From the NCBI GenBank assembly GCA_030765055.1, contig CM060958.1, positions 76,838,985 through 76,902,984 on the forward strand: 64,000 nt of DNA, read 5' to 3'. How positions within the stretch are numbered: the stretch's first letter is position 1; every line of letters starts with the position of its first letter. Source of the stretch: Mantis religiosa. Its lineage: Eukaryota; Arthropoda; Insecta; Mantodea; Mantidae. The notes under the pieces were generated by a model, which had not been told where the DNA came from, did not search any database, and was given only the letters and a program-made list of their open reading frames with translations. Shown here one piece after another: positions 1-10,686 of the stretch. Position numbers and translations under genes: made by a program.

Positions 1-208
1 TTCTAATAAATACTATTCGCGCTAAGAAAAAAATCATATTTTTCCAAAACTGATCCATGTGGAAGGTAGAGAGTAATGTATCTAACATAACCATGAAAAC
101 CCCATATTTTTAGCTCTAATAGTTTTTCTAATAAAAATAAATAAACCAATATTATTGTATTATAGCAATAAATCGCGACGTAAGCACTGTATGAATATCA
201 TTATTGGC

Positions 209-620
209 TGGGATGTATGCGTGTACGTATATTTTTAATTAATCGGAACTGAAACGTAAATATTTGACATGACGTAATAAAAGAATTTCTTTGAATAAGC
301 CAATTCGAGCAAGAGGAACCAATAAATTTCCTGCTGCTCTGGCAGAACCTGTCTGGTCACATCATATTTTTGTTTATGAATGGTTCGTAATTTCTATTTA
401 CTCTAGAGAGATCAAAGTGGTTGGTGTGTGTATGTACATATGCTTTTAATTACTCAGAACTTAAATTTAAACTACTGACATGACGTGATAAAAGAATTAC
501 TGTGAATAATTCAAGGTGCTAAATTCGAGAAAGAGCAAACACTACATTTCCTGTTGGCCTGTGGAATGCTGTATGCTTATGATTATGAATGAATTCTGGA
601 TAAGAAGGGTTTATTTACTC
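209..620. repeat. Diverged tandem duplication, period about 211 bp
   Basis: Two adjacent blocks share the same order of short motifs: a TG-rich start, TTTTTAATTA or TTTTAATTACT, GACATGACGT (at 266 and again at 477), AAAGAATT, and a later TTTCCTG block. The spacing of the shared GACATGACGT gives a 211-bp period. The copies differ at many sites, so the duplication is old. There is no coding potential. It lies just upstream of the transposase remnant at 689 and could be part of that element's subterminal region, but I could not find matching ends. Confidence 0.6.
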
Positions 621-688
621 TGCAGAGCTCAGATCAATATCATTCATTTGTTCTTTACACAACAGTAGAGTAAGAGTTAAATAGTGTA

Positions 689-993
689 ATGGCTTCTTGC
701 GGTGAATTTAGTGGCGAGTCAAAAAGGCAGGTATTGCGAAGTCAGGCTAGAACTATTATTTTTAAGGTGTACACGTTCTTCCACAACAGGACTGGGAAAA
801 CAGCGTAAGGCATGCAGAAAACCTTCAAGAAGGCGATTTTAAGAAATAAGTAGAACGTGACGAGATTTTGGAACCTATAATTATAAATTTGCAAGACTCA
901 GACGATGAAGACAGTGACAACGACGAATTGTCTCTTAACGCAAGTGACACTGACAGCGATATGGATGAGCCACTGACAGTTCTATTGGAATAG
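689..993 (+). pseudogene. Collapsed DDE transposase (N- and C-terminal remnants)
   Basis: The ATG at 689 opens a short basic N-terminus (MASCGEF..., then QARTIIFKVYTFF) that stops at 806. It resembles the start of insect Tc1/IS630-type DDE transposases, where a QxREIIFKV-like helix begins the DNA-binding region. In another frame, from 850 to the stop at 991, comes an acidic tail (LEPIIINL followed by a D/E/S-rich run), also typical of the extreme C-terminus of that family. The whole catalytic middle is missing and the two parts are out of frame. I read this as an internally deleted, dead copy. A fragment of the same broad family (IRIPPYNCDLN motif) lies at 56104-56304. The assignment rests on motif resemblance only. 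Confidence 0.45.
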
Positions 994-2412
994 AAAAGCA
1001 GGTAATTCGTAAACTATAATTACAGTATTTAAAAATATACATAATATGCGAAAATGCTTTTTACAATTTTGATTTTGGCTACTGTATCATTGTAAAAGTT
1101 TGTAAAATATAATTTTTTTATCCTTATGTCTGCGGCAAGCAGACCTGCACGACGTATGAGTGTGCGAGAGAGAGGGAAATATAAAAGGAATGGGGTAACA
1201 AGCTGGCAAAGCTGAGTGTTATACGGCATCTGATTAGCTGGACTCTAAAACCCTTCCCATTTGAAACACATAATAGACACACTACTACTGGGCCTGATAA
1301 GTCACATATTTGTGCCTGTTTTTCTTCAGAGACCGTTACTGATTCTTTTATTTGTAGCCTTATCTTTCCATATCTCTGAAACCAGATGTGCTACAAGCAT
1401 GGGATGTGGATAGTGACCCTCAGAAAAAATATCTCTATGTCATGATAACAAAATTATTCTCTAATTAGTATCTTTTGAGCAGGCAAAGAAATTAACCATA
1501 AGGTTCGGCAAAGCGAGCAAATCCACGTGTTGAAGCGTACAACGTCACACGTACTTCATTGGTTAGTTAGCGATAGACCAGCCAAGCCTAGCCCTGCCTT
1601 ATGTTCATTTGCAGTTATCGTACTTAACTGAATACTTGCAGGAATATGATTCTTACTGTGCAGAGATTTCTTCTGTTTTGAGGGCTGTTTTCTATCCGAA
1701 ATTTCACATTCTTTATTGACAACATATCCGAAGTATACACGTGGTTTATAATATACGCACGCAGCTGTGGGAGCCCCCCTCAAAACGAATGTGAGTGATT
1801 ATAATCACGTCACCTGAGGCATATGTGAGGGCTGTTGTGGTTTGTACGCAGGTAAAGGGTTACTGAAACAATGGGAAGATACGCCACTGGCGGTTGTGTG
1901 TGACAGAAGCAGTGACGTGAGTGTTCTCAAGGCATCCCACTCCACATAGTTTGTAGTACTAGCACGGTGGGGCATTCAATAAAATGAGCCGAGCGGAGCC
2001 AAGCTTCCTCCTCTGTGAATTAAAAACGAGAGACAAAGCGTAGTAGTAAAACGGAAGGGAAGCCATACTACCCACATAAATAAGGCACGAGGACACCTCG
2101 TTATTGTTGCACTACACCACTCTTGACTTAGATTTCTTCCACGTGTGTCTTATTTACCTGCTCACTCAGATCAGGAAGTGCGTGGCAGAGGGAGACTTCA
2201 TTGTGGTTGGAGTTTGCGTGTTGGGCTCTTTCACTGGCAAATCGTAACATATTCTACGTACAACGTCCTCTTGTGTATACTTAACAAAGAAAAGTATTTC
2301 ACCCAAACATTCCATTACAAAGTTTCACTGGAAATACGCGTTTTGAGGTTGTTGAACATAAAATTCTTTGAAGTACGTAGGCTTTCACGGTCGGAGTAAT
2401 TAGGTAAATAAT
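994..2412. other. AT-rich DNA, no supported gene
   Basis: Only short open frames without recognisable motifs. The stretch at 2358-2400 (a CTTTGAAGTACGTAGGC-like segment and the TTTCACGG that follows) resembles the ends that flank Penelope-like insertions and leads directly into the foldback at 2413. That link is an inference. Confidence 0.5.
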
Positions 2413-2739
2413 GATTATCCGAGCTTGTGGGCCGTGATATAGTGGAAAATCGTCTTCCAAATGTTTCGTTCGAAGCTGCCTCGAACATCTTCAGTGGTGT
2501 GGCTGTAACACACTCGTTGAAACATCAGGATGTATAAAATGAGATGTACAAATGGGGATGTACTTTTACACATCAGGATGTATAAAAACCCCGTGAAATC
2601 GACAGACTCCGTATCAGACACAGCCGAGAATTCAACGAGAGTGTTACGGCCAAGCCATTGAGGATGTTCGAAGCAGCTACGAACGAAACGTCTGCAAGAA
2701 GATTGTGCACTAGACCACGGCCCACAAGCTCGGATAATC
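2413..2739. mobile_element. Foldback element with about 108-bp inverted arms
   Basis: The left arm 2413-2520 is the imperfect reverse complement of the right arm 2632-2739. The outer 22 bases (GATTATCCGAGCTTGTGGGC followed by CG) match exactly. The arms also share GTTTCGTTCG, TCGAACAT and CTCGTTGA. The 111-bp spacer holds a direct repeat, ACATCAGGATGTATAAAA, at 2523 and 2573. Inverted termini of this kind are common around Penelope-like insertions, and also define foldback DNA elements. No coding capacity is present, so the superfamily is open. Confidence 0.7.
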
Positions 2740-3370
2740 CTTATCTACTCAATAAAATCCTTTCTTAAAAAATTGTGCTTGTGTGTGTTTTGTGTGTGCG
2801 TGTATGTTTTTTCTGTCTGTCTTGTCTACCAAAGGTACCACGAGGTATTTATGTCCAGCATGTCTCCAGAATTTTACACGAATATGTCCCCAAATAAAAT
2901 TGCCTTTTACATGGCACATTTTTTTAAAAATTGTGATTTCCTCAAAAATACCTTTAATATCTCTAGTTAAAATACATGTTTAAGATATTTATATGATAAA
3001 TGAAGTTTATGTCTTAAATTTTATGGAAATAGCCTTTGAAGAACTCTTCAATCTGGGTGACTTTTGTGTACTTTGTAAACCGTAGGAGAAAGGAAAAAGA
3101 ATCTCACTGCACAAGAATGTGGATCTTATGAAAGAATGTAAGTTATGTTATGTATGTTTTGTGGACTTTACCATCTTAGCATATGACAGTGTTAAGGACA
3201 CGAAAGTACATAAGCGCAGCAACTGCACAAGGCTCTTAGGAGTTGCGACCCAAATGAGCTTCCCAATTGCTACTTCCTGTGCAGCAGGAAGCTTTTATCC
3301 TCAATGGATTTACAGGCTTTTAATTTCATTCACCATCTTTGAGATATTCCTTATTATTGAGAAAAATAAT
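2740..3370. other. AT-rich DNA, no supported gene
   Basis: A short TG-rich patch near 2776-2815 and several short open frames on the + strand. None has a recognisable motif or start context that would support a gene. Confidence 0.5.
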
Positions 3371-3875
3371 TTCTTTCACACTAGCCGTGTGTAGGCTAAG
3401 GTTTGGATGACTAGAGCCAGACTGAAACATTCAATGCCATAGCCGGGGTTCGAACCAGCCGGCCCTCGTAGCCATGGTCGCTAAAGCGTGTCTCTAGTGT
3501 TCCACCGCGTAGAGGGTCGCGGCTTTGAGTCCCGCCTTGGGCATGCATGTTTATGTGTATAGTGGATATTTGTGAAACTAGAAAAACAGATAAGAAAATA
3601 AACGTAAATAATGAAAAATCGGTTAAATAAGATATATATACATAGATATATATTTTACTTATAAAATAAAACAAACACAGAACTCCTGCTCTCCGTGCGG
3701 TTGCTCTAAACCACTGAGCTACTATGGTTAACATGCCAACATGACATTGAATTCTCCAACTGACTCATATGTTTCCCGATAAACCACTAGGGGTTCTCAT
3801 ATGCTATGAGAAACGCACCTTTTGTGGCGACTTACTATGCTGTAAGTATGAGGTTTCATATTTAAACCACTATGT
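3371..3875 (-). repeat. Family B tRNA-core repeat, minus copy, interrupted
   Basis: Read on the minus strand, this is a family B unit: a head beginning ATAGTGG and TATGAA-like, then GTCGCCACAAAAGGTGCG, ATGAGTCAGTTGGAGAA, a tRNA-like core with box A (TAGCTCAGTGGTTTAGAGC) and box B (GGTTCGAACCC), and a tail of CAGTCTGGCTCTA, CCTTAGCCTACACACGGCTA and GTGTGAAAGAA. The core is split at about 3457-3680 by another SINE. A plus-strand copy follows at 3967, so the two face each other. Confidence 0.75.
3457..3680 (+). mobile_element. tRNA-derived SINE (family C) inserted in family B
   Basis: The segment breaks the tRNA-like core of the surrounding family B copy between its box B and anticodon-like parts. 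It starts with its own tRNA-like head, with a box A-like TGGTCGCTAAAGCG and a box B-like GGCTTTGAGTCCCG, followed by an AT-rich body containing ATATATATACATAGATATAT. No convincing target duplication is visible, so the boundaries are good to about 10 bp. Confidence 0.5.
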
Positions 3876-3910
3876 TTTTTATGTTATGTAATTTGATGGA
3901 AGTAATAATT

Positions 3911-4222
3911 TCTTTCACTAGCCGTGTGTAGTCTAAGGTTTGGATGAGTAGAGCCAGACTGAAAAACATAGTGGTTTAACTATGAAGCCTGGGACTTTAG
4001 TACTTACAGCATAGTTAGTCGACACAAAAGATGCGTGTCTCATGGCATATGAGAAGCCCTAGAGGTTTATCAGGAAACATGAGTCAGTTGGAGAATTTAA
4101 TGTCATGTCGGCATGTTGGCTATAGTAGCTCAGTGGTTTAGAGCAACCACCGGGAGAGAGGGAGATCCGTGGTTCAAATCCCGACTATGGCATTCAACTT
4201 TTCAGTCTGGCTCTACTCATTC
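3911..4222 (+). repeat. Family B tRNA-core repeat, plus copy with minus tail fragment
   Basis: Bases 3911-3966 repeat, on the minus strand, the tail already seen at 3371-3430. From 3967 a plus-strand head (AACTATGAAGCCTGGGACTT) runs into the core near 4125, where box A AGTAGCTCAGTGGTTTAGAG and box B GGTTCAAATCCC flank an anticodon-like segment. GCTATAG before box A can pair with CTATGGC after box B, giving a near-complete acceptor stem. The copy ends in CTGGCTCTACTC. Confidence 0.75.
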
Positions 4223-4448
4223 ATTCCTTATTATTGTTTGAAATTGTTAAATGATTCCGCTTTTCTCACATGAAAAACATTGGTTTATTTATGTTACAGC
4301 CATGCAAAGAAAATGAAAAGTCAAAATTCATCTCTTAACGACATCTCTTAAAGATTTTACTGCAGCTTTATAATTCTATTCTCACTGTACTAAGAAATTA
4401 TATAATGAAAATGGAAATTAATCATTCTTCTACACAAGTCTTTTTAGG

Positions 4449-4683
4449 GCATGGTTTGGTAAGGGAGAATCGGATCGAAAAATTCAAAGCCATAGCCGGT
4501 TTTTGAACCATGGAGCATCCCTTCACCTTACGGTTGCTCTTAACTACTGATTTACCGTGGCAACGTGTGAGCAGAAGTTTATATTACCAGCTGACTCGAA
4601 ATTTTCACGGTAAACCATTAGGAGCTCTCACATACATATCTTAATGTTGACTTATAAGTCCCAGGCTTTATAGTTCAGACTAC
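4449..4683 (-). repeat. Family B tRNA-core repeat, diverged minus copy
   Basis: Reverse-complement match to family B: AAAAATTCAAAGCCATAGCC, TTTGAACCATGGA (box B complement), GTTGCTCTTAACTACTGATT (box A complement), GACTCGAAATTTTCACGGTA, and a head ending CCCAGGCTTTATAGTT. It is more diverged than the copies at 3.4-4.2 kb, with extra bases in the core. Confidence 0.65.
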
Positions 4684-4957
4684 TATTAGGTCATTTAACA
4701 TAAATTAGTTTTTCTTTCGCATTACCGTGTGTTAGGCAAGGTCTGGAAAGGTAGTACATAATGAAGCACTTTCTATAAACGTTTATTTCGATTATGTATA
4801 TAGAAGAATGGTGAGTAAAGAGTGATTGGAAAAAGTGAGGTGAGTGCACAATCAAATTTTTACGTTGTAGTAGCTCGCTAATTCAGGTGGAGAATGTATT
4901 GAATTCAGGCTCCGAAATTTCAGCGAAAACCTAGCGAGATGTAACATTATGTATGTA

Positions 4958-4961
<4 letters not shown>

Positions 4962-5017
<56 letters not shown>
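4962..5017. repeat. (GA)n microsatellite
   Basis: About 56 bp of perfect GA dinucleotides. It creates artefactual Ser-Leu open frames on the minus strand. Confidence 0.95.
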
Positions 5018-5020
<3 letters not shown>

Positions 5021-5360
5021 GACAGAAATCCTATATGTGTGTAAATAAGAGAGCTGAAAAGCGTAACTTACTCGAATCGCCTCTGTTGTCATTGTGGTAT
5101 CTATGTTTTCAAAAAATATCCAAAAAGTCCAAGTTAATCTAAAACGTTTAACTTCCAAAACAGACACGAAATCTGCGTTGATCTCACAGCGTACACAGCC
5201 ACCCGTATTTGTTACAATCAAACAGGAGAATGTTTATATGTGCTGGTACATTGTTTGTAGCATTGGTAATCATGCCACCTAATGTTTATTGACTAAAAAG
5301 AAATCTGGGCTACAAGTTTAGAATTTCTATTGCATTATTTTTTTTATTGAATATGCTATA

Positions 5361-5681
5361 TTGTGTTACATGCTTCATTGCATATGTTCTCAGATCAATA
5401 TTTATGGTTTAAAAGTATGTCCACGGTGGATTTTAAGTGATTTTTCAACAGAGAAACTCAAAATGCAGATTAAACATGTTAGTTCCTTAATTCTTAACAC
5501 TATTGAACATGAGAACTGTATAGACCTGCTTAATGAACATATTTCGTTACGTCTTGTATTTGCAGTCGACATTAACAAAGCACAGGGCCATACTTTCAAT
5601 AAATCAGGCATTTGTTTACCTCGGCTTCTGTGCAGTCATGAGCAACTATGTGTACCTTTGGTAGAGCAAAGTCTGCAATAG
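5361..5681 (+). pseudogene. Helitron helicase C-terminal fragment
   Basis: The frame contains FAVDINKAQGHTFNKSGICL followed by PRLLCSHEQLCVPL. Helitron (Pif1-like) helicases end with a motif of the form FAMTINKSQGQT...GI.L....FSHGQLYVALSR. The NKAQG.T core, the GI.LP spacing and the SHEQLCV step all fit. The final SRV triad is lost and the frame stops at 5679-5681. Upstream residues (LRLV) fit the strand before the motif, but the remaining helicase motifs and the Rep domain are absent, and I see no CTRR 3' end with hairpin nearby. It is a short dead remnant. Confidence 0.6.
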
Positions 5682-6044
5682 ATGCAAAAGCTCAGATCAT
5701 GCCTTCTCACATTAAAGACATCCTTTGGGAATAGAAGAACAGTTCATAAAAGAAATTGTTTGTGGTGTAATCCGAAAGCTAAACTGTAATTCATAAAGTT
5801 GTATGTATTAAATATTCCGGGGAAAAATTGAGAACAGACGTATTAACCAAATGTTACCCATATTAATGTGTACATTAATAACATAATGAGAACTTAAGAT
5901 GTAAATACACTTTATATTTACTCATTTTAGTATACGAACACTTCCGATAAGTGCATTTCTATTTTCAACAGTTATACATTCCTTAAATTGCAGTGGATGT
6001 GGGAGAAATTCTATTTTTAATCTATTATTTTGAAAAGGTAAATA
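5682..6044. other. No supported feature
   Basis: AT-rich. Possibly the downstream part of the Helitron fragment (a short KTSFGNRRTVHKRN-like frame), but without a recognisable end. Confidence 0.4.
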
Positions 6045-6400
<356 letters not shown>

Positions 6401-7012
6401 TATTCTCCAAATGAAATAACCCTATTTTACCAATAAGGTATGCTAGGGTTCTAGTTTAAAGAAAAACATGAATACAAAGATAAAAATAACTGGACATCAT
6501 AATAGTTATAACGATTTATATTTTTTTCCAGTAAGTGCTCATAAGCTGAAATAAAACATTTTTGAAAGAATAGATTAATCAACGGTATTTGAAGGTCTGT
6601 ATTACAACATGAAAGATATTGAGTAAGATTGTATATATTTTTGACTGAAGATCACATCTAAATACTAAGTGTCAACGCTTTCACATTTACTCAGGAGAGT
6701 CTATATGGTATCTTAGAAAGGAGATTTTAATTTTCCCATGTCCAGTAGCAAACTGGGTCAAAATAAAATTAGGTGAAAAGTACTTGCAGTTTACACGATC
6801 ATTAACAGTAGTAAAAAATAAATTTCGAGTAGCCTATGTAAATTTTTCATAAATTCTTCCTAAAATTCTTCATAAATTGTATAAACTTCGGAAATAATGA
6901 GATGGACGAATCTACAACAAACCTCCAGAGCAAAAAATAAAAAAAAAATAATAAAAAAACCATACTTCTTCTCATAGCATTAGTCATTTCCAAAATATTT
7001 CCATTTAAAAAC
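6401..7012. other. AT-rich DNA, no supported gene
   Basis: Nothing recognisable. An A-rich segment lies at 6935-6960. Confidence 0.5.
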
Positions 7013-7165
7013 CGAATGGGGTGGCCAAGGAGGTCTGTGGCCCCCAATTCAGGAGGCCAGGCTTCGATTCCAGTGGACAACCTACTGACCCATGGTTCTT
7101 TTCGTGGGGTTTCTTGGGTCGCCAGGCGAATGGTGGATAGGTTAATTACATCCCACGAACTCCCT
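7013..7165 (+). mobile_element. tRNA-headed SINE-like segment
   Basis: The block begins with GGGGTGGCCAAGGAGG (box A-like) and has AGGCTTCGATTCC (box B) about 50 bp later, the spacing expected of a tRNA-derived RNA polymerase III promoter. The body continues to about 7165 in GC-richer sequence (CGTGGGGTTTCTTGGGTCGC). The 3' end is unclear and no target duplication was found. It is immediately followed by a minus-strand SINE of another family. Confidence 0.45.
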
Positions 7166-7370
7166 GTCCTTAAATTTTATCTCCATTATTATTTCACATC
7201 ATCTCTCATCTGATGGTCTGTTTCATGGTAGAAGTTTCCGCGGGTGTCTCGGCATTTTATGCCAGGATGATATATACTCTTGGTATAACTTCCTCCTGCA
7301 GTAGGACGGTCTCCATGTAATAAGACCGTTTCCAGACCACAATAATGTCGGATACCGGTTGCTTTGGTCT

Positions 7371-7612
7371 TTTTTTTTAAATTTACGTCCTCCAACGTTA
7401 GGTCATATCGGACGGTGAATGTACTGGTTGAAATGATGCTCAAATATGTCCAGGGTCCGTGGAGCTTAGAGCTACCTGACATTCGTCTTGAAGGATAAGG
7501 GAAAACCCCGGAGAAAACCTATCCAGCTAACTCACCCTGACCGAGATTCGAAGTCGGGACCTCTTGATCGTGAGGCAGACACACTACCCTCTACGCTACC
7601 GCGGTGGGCTGT
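7371..7612 (-). mobile_element. SINE family A, minus, near full length
   Basis: Minus strand: tRNA-like head with box A (GTAGCGTAGAGGGTAGTGTG) and box B (ACTTCGAATCTCGGTC), then GGGTGAGTTAGCTGGATAGG, the CCGGGGTTTTCCCTTATCC block, CTCTAAGCTCCACGGACCCT and a tail ending GGACGTAAATTT plus A-run. Nine or so copies of this family occur in the window. Boxes A and B imply pol III transcription; mobilisation would use the enzyme of a partner retrotransposon. Confidence 0.8.
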
Positions 7613-8542
7613 TGTGGCCTACCGGGGAGTTTATAACTTGTAAAGTGTAGGGACCCTCCCTCCGCACTGTCGTGGCTCCTTGGAACGGCCACCCTTTGTC
7701 TCCTCTCGTCTCAACATTCCACCGGGGATCCACTTGGGGGTATATATACAATAGACCAAGTTTGGACCTCCATGGCGTGTTCCAGTCCAGTCCATTTAAC
7801 AGAAAGGCTTCTGTTATTTTCAAACTTTGTGAAGAGGAATACAAAAACATATATTTATATCACTTAGCATGTAACGCATTTAATTTAAATATGGTAACAA
7901 ATCCCGCATGTTGTTCACATTTTAAGTATATCTCTGGAATGTGCTTAGAAGTTTGTGAGTTTTCATTTTACTTTACATCGCAAAACCTTGTTATATGCGA
8001 CTGAACATTACAATGCTCTTTCCGCACATTACAGTAGCAAAGCGTATATTGATTACCGTCGGCCTTTTTGGTGTTCCACGGTTAGCCTTTTTAAACACGA
8101 ATAACAAATTAATTGATTTCCTTTACCTCCCCCCGTCATTTATGACATTATTGCCCAATAAATCTACAGGACTTTTATAGGTAATCGCTCCAAATACCTA
8201 TAGCTGTAACTTCGTAAATATAGACTCATTTTGGCTATAAGTGTACTCTATTCTAAAGTTATACTGACTGTTACAGGATGGAAGCTGAGTGGGTGGTAAA
8301 GAATTCTACTCCAGCCAATCAAGGATGTGGTTGAATCCAATAGGAATCAACTTATTCTAATTTAGCCAATCTGAGATATGAAGATGTCTTCCCTACGTGA
8401 AGTAAATTACGTAACAGAAGATGTTTTTCTTTACTATTATGAGCATCATAGTTCACAGAAATATCACTCTAGTTACAGAATTATAGTCAGTGTTCAGTCT
8501 GATTTGTAGCACGTAAAAATATTTGAGAAATGGAGATAAATT
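7613..8542. other. No supported gene
   Basis: 7613-7800 is GC-richer (GGGACCCTCCCTCCGCACTG and similar) and may be part of an older repeat. The remainder is AT-rich without motifs. Confidence 0.4.
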
Positions 8543-8808
8543 TTCTGTACAACCTGTTAGCTAAACTCACCAAGGCGGCCCGGGTTCGATCCCAGGCGAC
8601 CACAAAGTGAGATTTGTGGTGGAAAACACGGCAGTGGGGTGGGTTTTCTCCGGGATCTCCGGTTTCCTCCGCCATCTCATTCCACCGGTGCTCCATCTTC
8701 ATCCCATGTATCATCAGTGTCATCGCCTGCGGTGCCGTATGCAGTAAAAGCGGGCGTTAAACACTACACACACACACAGACACACACACACACACACACA
8801 CACACACT
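8543..8808 (+). mobile_element. SINE family D, plus, with (CA)n tail
   Basis: Recognised by comparison with the copies at 17.6 and 27.7 kb: CTCACCAAGGCGGCCCGGGT, box B GGTTCGATCCCAGGCGACC, GGTTTTCTCCGGGATCTCCG, TCATTCCACCGGTGCTC, TGTATCATCAGTGTCATCGC, TGCCGTATGCAGTAAAAGCG, then a CACACA tail (about 8766-8808). The box A half of the head is degraded here. Confidence 0.75.
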
Positions 8809-9362
8809 TAACTCGTGGTGAATGGTTGTCCATTATTTAAACATTACATGTCCATGAAGAACAAGTGCACATGGCGCTGCATTCAAACAAGTTGTCAAGC
8901 CTTCTTTGAAAAAAGAAAGCGTTGAAAAAGTGGCATATATACAAGAGGCCATACATGAATGTTCAAGTCGACACATCTGAGGCTTTCAATTAAGAAATTA
9001 TAGTACCGGGAAAAAATATATAGAAGTATCAGTAAGTTTTCGTTTTACTTTTATTATTTTGAGATGGAGCAAGATAACATTTTAACCACACAAACCATTA
9101 TCATGTTTGCACAATCCCAACACTATACAAAATGTGAGGGAAAATATTAACTTGTAATTCTGAAATTATTTTAATTGTGCTAAGCGTGACTTTGTATTAA
9201 TGCACCTAAGTTCTAATTTTGTAGAAATTCATATATCACTTTGTAGAAATTCACATTCCCCGCGTTTCACAGATGAGCATTTATCAGTCGGAATTATCAA
9301 ATAATATTTAGACAATTGTAATAGGTGAAATGTTAAACCTTTCTTCTCGTAGTTATTCAAAC
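8809..9362. other. AT-rich DNA, no supported gene
   Basis: No motif recognised. Confidence 0.5.
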
Positions 9363-9789
9363 ATACCAGGTAGCCCAGCTACTCTGTCTTTCATGTGCGT
9401 TAGAACAGTTGCAGAATGCAAAGGGGTAAAATCCGGTTAAAAGGATGACAGAGGCGTGATTGAATTTTGTCTTGAATGAGCTTGGCGAGGCAGTCTTAAG
9501 CTTGAACTAGCGTAAGTGGTACGTGAAAATGTACAAGAAGAGCATAAACAACCGAACAATTCTCAGAATGTTTTTCATTTATTTTAAAGCCTTTTTTTTT
9601 CTAGAGAGAATATACTCACTCTTTAGATTGAGGAATTTTTATTTGACTTGTCCAAAATTACCCACAGATATTTTTACATTACACTACCTTCCTTTCAACT
9701 AGATTTACCCTGCTGCATTCTACAACTGTTCTAACGTATGATGGGATTTCTGCTTACCTGAAAGACGGGGTAGTTAGGCCAGCTGGTAT
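9363..9789. mobile_element. Foldback / MITE-like element, arms about 82-99 bp
   Basis: The left arm 9363-9444 and right arm 9691-9789 are imperfect reverse complements. Shared blocks in order are ATACCAG, GTCTTTCA, CGTTAGAACAGTTG, AGAATGCA, GGGTAAA and GTT.AAAGG. The roughly 250-bp spacer is AT-rich and non-coding. Long non-coding inverted arms without a transposase suggest a non-autonomous DNA element. I could not define a target duplication. Confidence 0.65.
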
Positions 9790-10006
9790 ATTTCCTTCCT
9801 TACATCCTTTTCTACACCAAAGGGAAGTGTAAGCCTTCACTTTTATATCTCCAATGTATACGTATTCTAATAAATAGGCCCTTTAAATGTATTTTTCTTT
9901 AGCAATTTATGAAATGAAATTAGATGTTTTACGAACCATGAGCGTCACAAGAATTCGATTTTCGAATAGTGATAGAATTATCAAGACTATATGAGCGAGT
10001 TATTTA

Positions 10007-10684
10007 CGAGGTACGTCCAGAAAGTAAGTTCTGTTTGGTAATAAAATTAAATTGTGTACAGATACAGAAAAATTACTTAATGCACAAAATTCAACAACTC
10101 TTAAACTACTTTTCCACATAACGCAAAATTTTGCAGGCATTTGTCATAGCTAGGCACAAGTTTTGTATACCTTCTTCATAGAAATTTTCCGCCTGTGTCT
10201 TCAACCAGTTGGAAATATTTTCTTTCAGCTTTTCGTCATTGTTGAAGTGTTGATCGCCAAGGAAAGATTTGAGATGCAAAAACAGATGAAAGTCGCTAGA
10301 AGTGAGGTCAGGGCTGTACAGGGGGTGGTCAAACACGTCCCAGCCAAATTCCTGTAGGATGTTTTTCATTGCATTTGCAGTGTGTGGTCGTGCGTTGTCA
10401 TAAAGAAACACAACACCTTTTGACAGCCGATAAATTTCAATTGGTTTCACTTTCCTTGCGTTTAGAAAACGAATCACAGATGTGATTTCACAAGCGGCGG
10501 GATTTTCTATCAACACCGACATTGTAAACAAGCACAACAAAGCGTACGTGGCTGACAGCGGTCTCACAATGGCTCACATTTCTTCTCCTTGTTACAGAGC
10601 GTCTACCGTGCATGTGCGGAACTGCGATCGCAGCACTGCAGCGGAGATAAATTGAAACAGAACTTACTTTCTGGACGCCTCTTG
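10007..10684 (-). mobile_element. Internally deleted mariner with both TIRs and TA target sites
   Basis: The first 30 bases at the left (CGAGGTACGTCCAGAAAGTA, continuing AGTTCTGTTT) match the reverse complement of the right end at 26 of 30 positions. TA flanks both ends (10005-10006 and 10685-10686), the mariner target. The length of 678 bp is about half the usual 1.3 kb. The transposase frame is on the minus strand and retains N-terminal and C-terminal parts only. Ends of this type are found on insect mariner-like elements with DD34D transposases. The copy lacks the HTH region and first catalytic aspartate, so it could only move if supplied with enzyme. Confidence 0.9.
10106..10522 (-). CDS. 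In-frame mariner transposase fusion (N-terminus joined to catalytic C-terminus)
   Basis: The ATG at 10522 gives MSVLIENPAACE..., the characteristic mariner N-terminal helix (NPA.CE...VIRFLNAR). After about 35 residues (PIEIYRL) the frame passes directly into the second catalytic region, FLYDNARPHTAN. The third aspartate follows 34 residues later in YSPDLTSSDFHLF, so D2 and D3 of the DD34D triad have correct spacing. The C-terminal helices (LGDQHFNNDEKL, YVEK stop) look complete. The HTH domains and the first aspartate are missing, so catalysis is not expected. The frame has no stop, which is unusual here. An upstream in-frame ATG at 10567 extends it by 15 residues that do not look like the family, so I prefer 10522. 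Expression is unknown. Confidence 0.65.
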   Translation of the reverse strand: MSVLIENPAACEITSVIRFLNARKVKPIEIYRLSKGVVFLYDNARPHTANAMKNILQEFGWDVFDHPLYSPDLTSSDFHLFLHLKSFLGDQHFNNDEKLKENISNWLKTQAENFYEEGIQNLCLAMTNACKILRYVEK

Positions 10685-10686
10685 TA

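Noticed and set aside
4931..5221. Open frame with a Ser-Leu repeat
   Set aside because: Created by the GA tract; no start context or motif.
8560..8610. Possible genuine tRNA gene (GGTTCGATCCCAGG)
   Set aside because: Box B belongs to SINE family D; the same head occurs in two other copies with SINE bodies.
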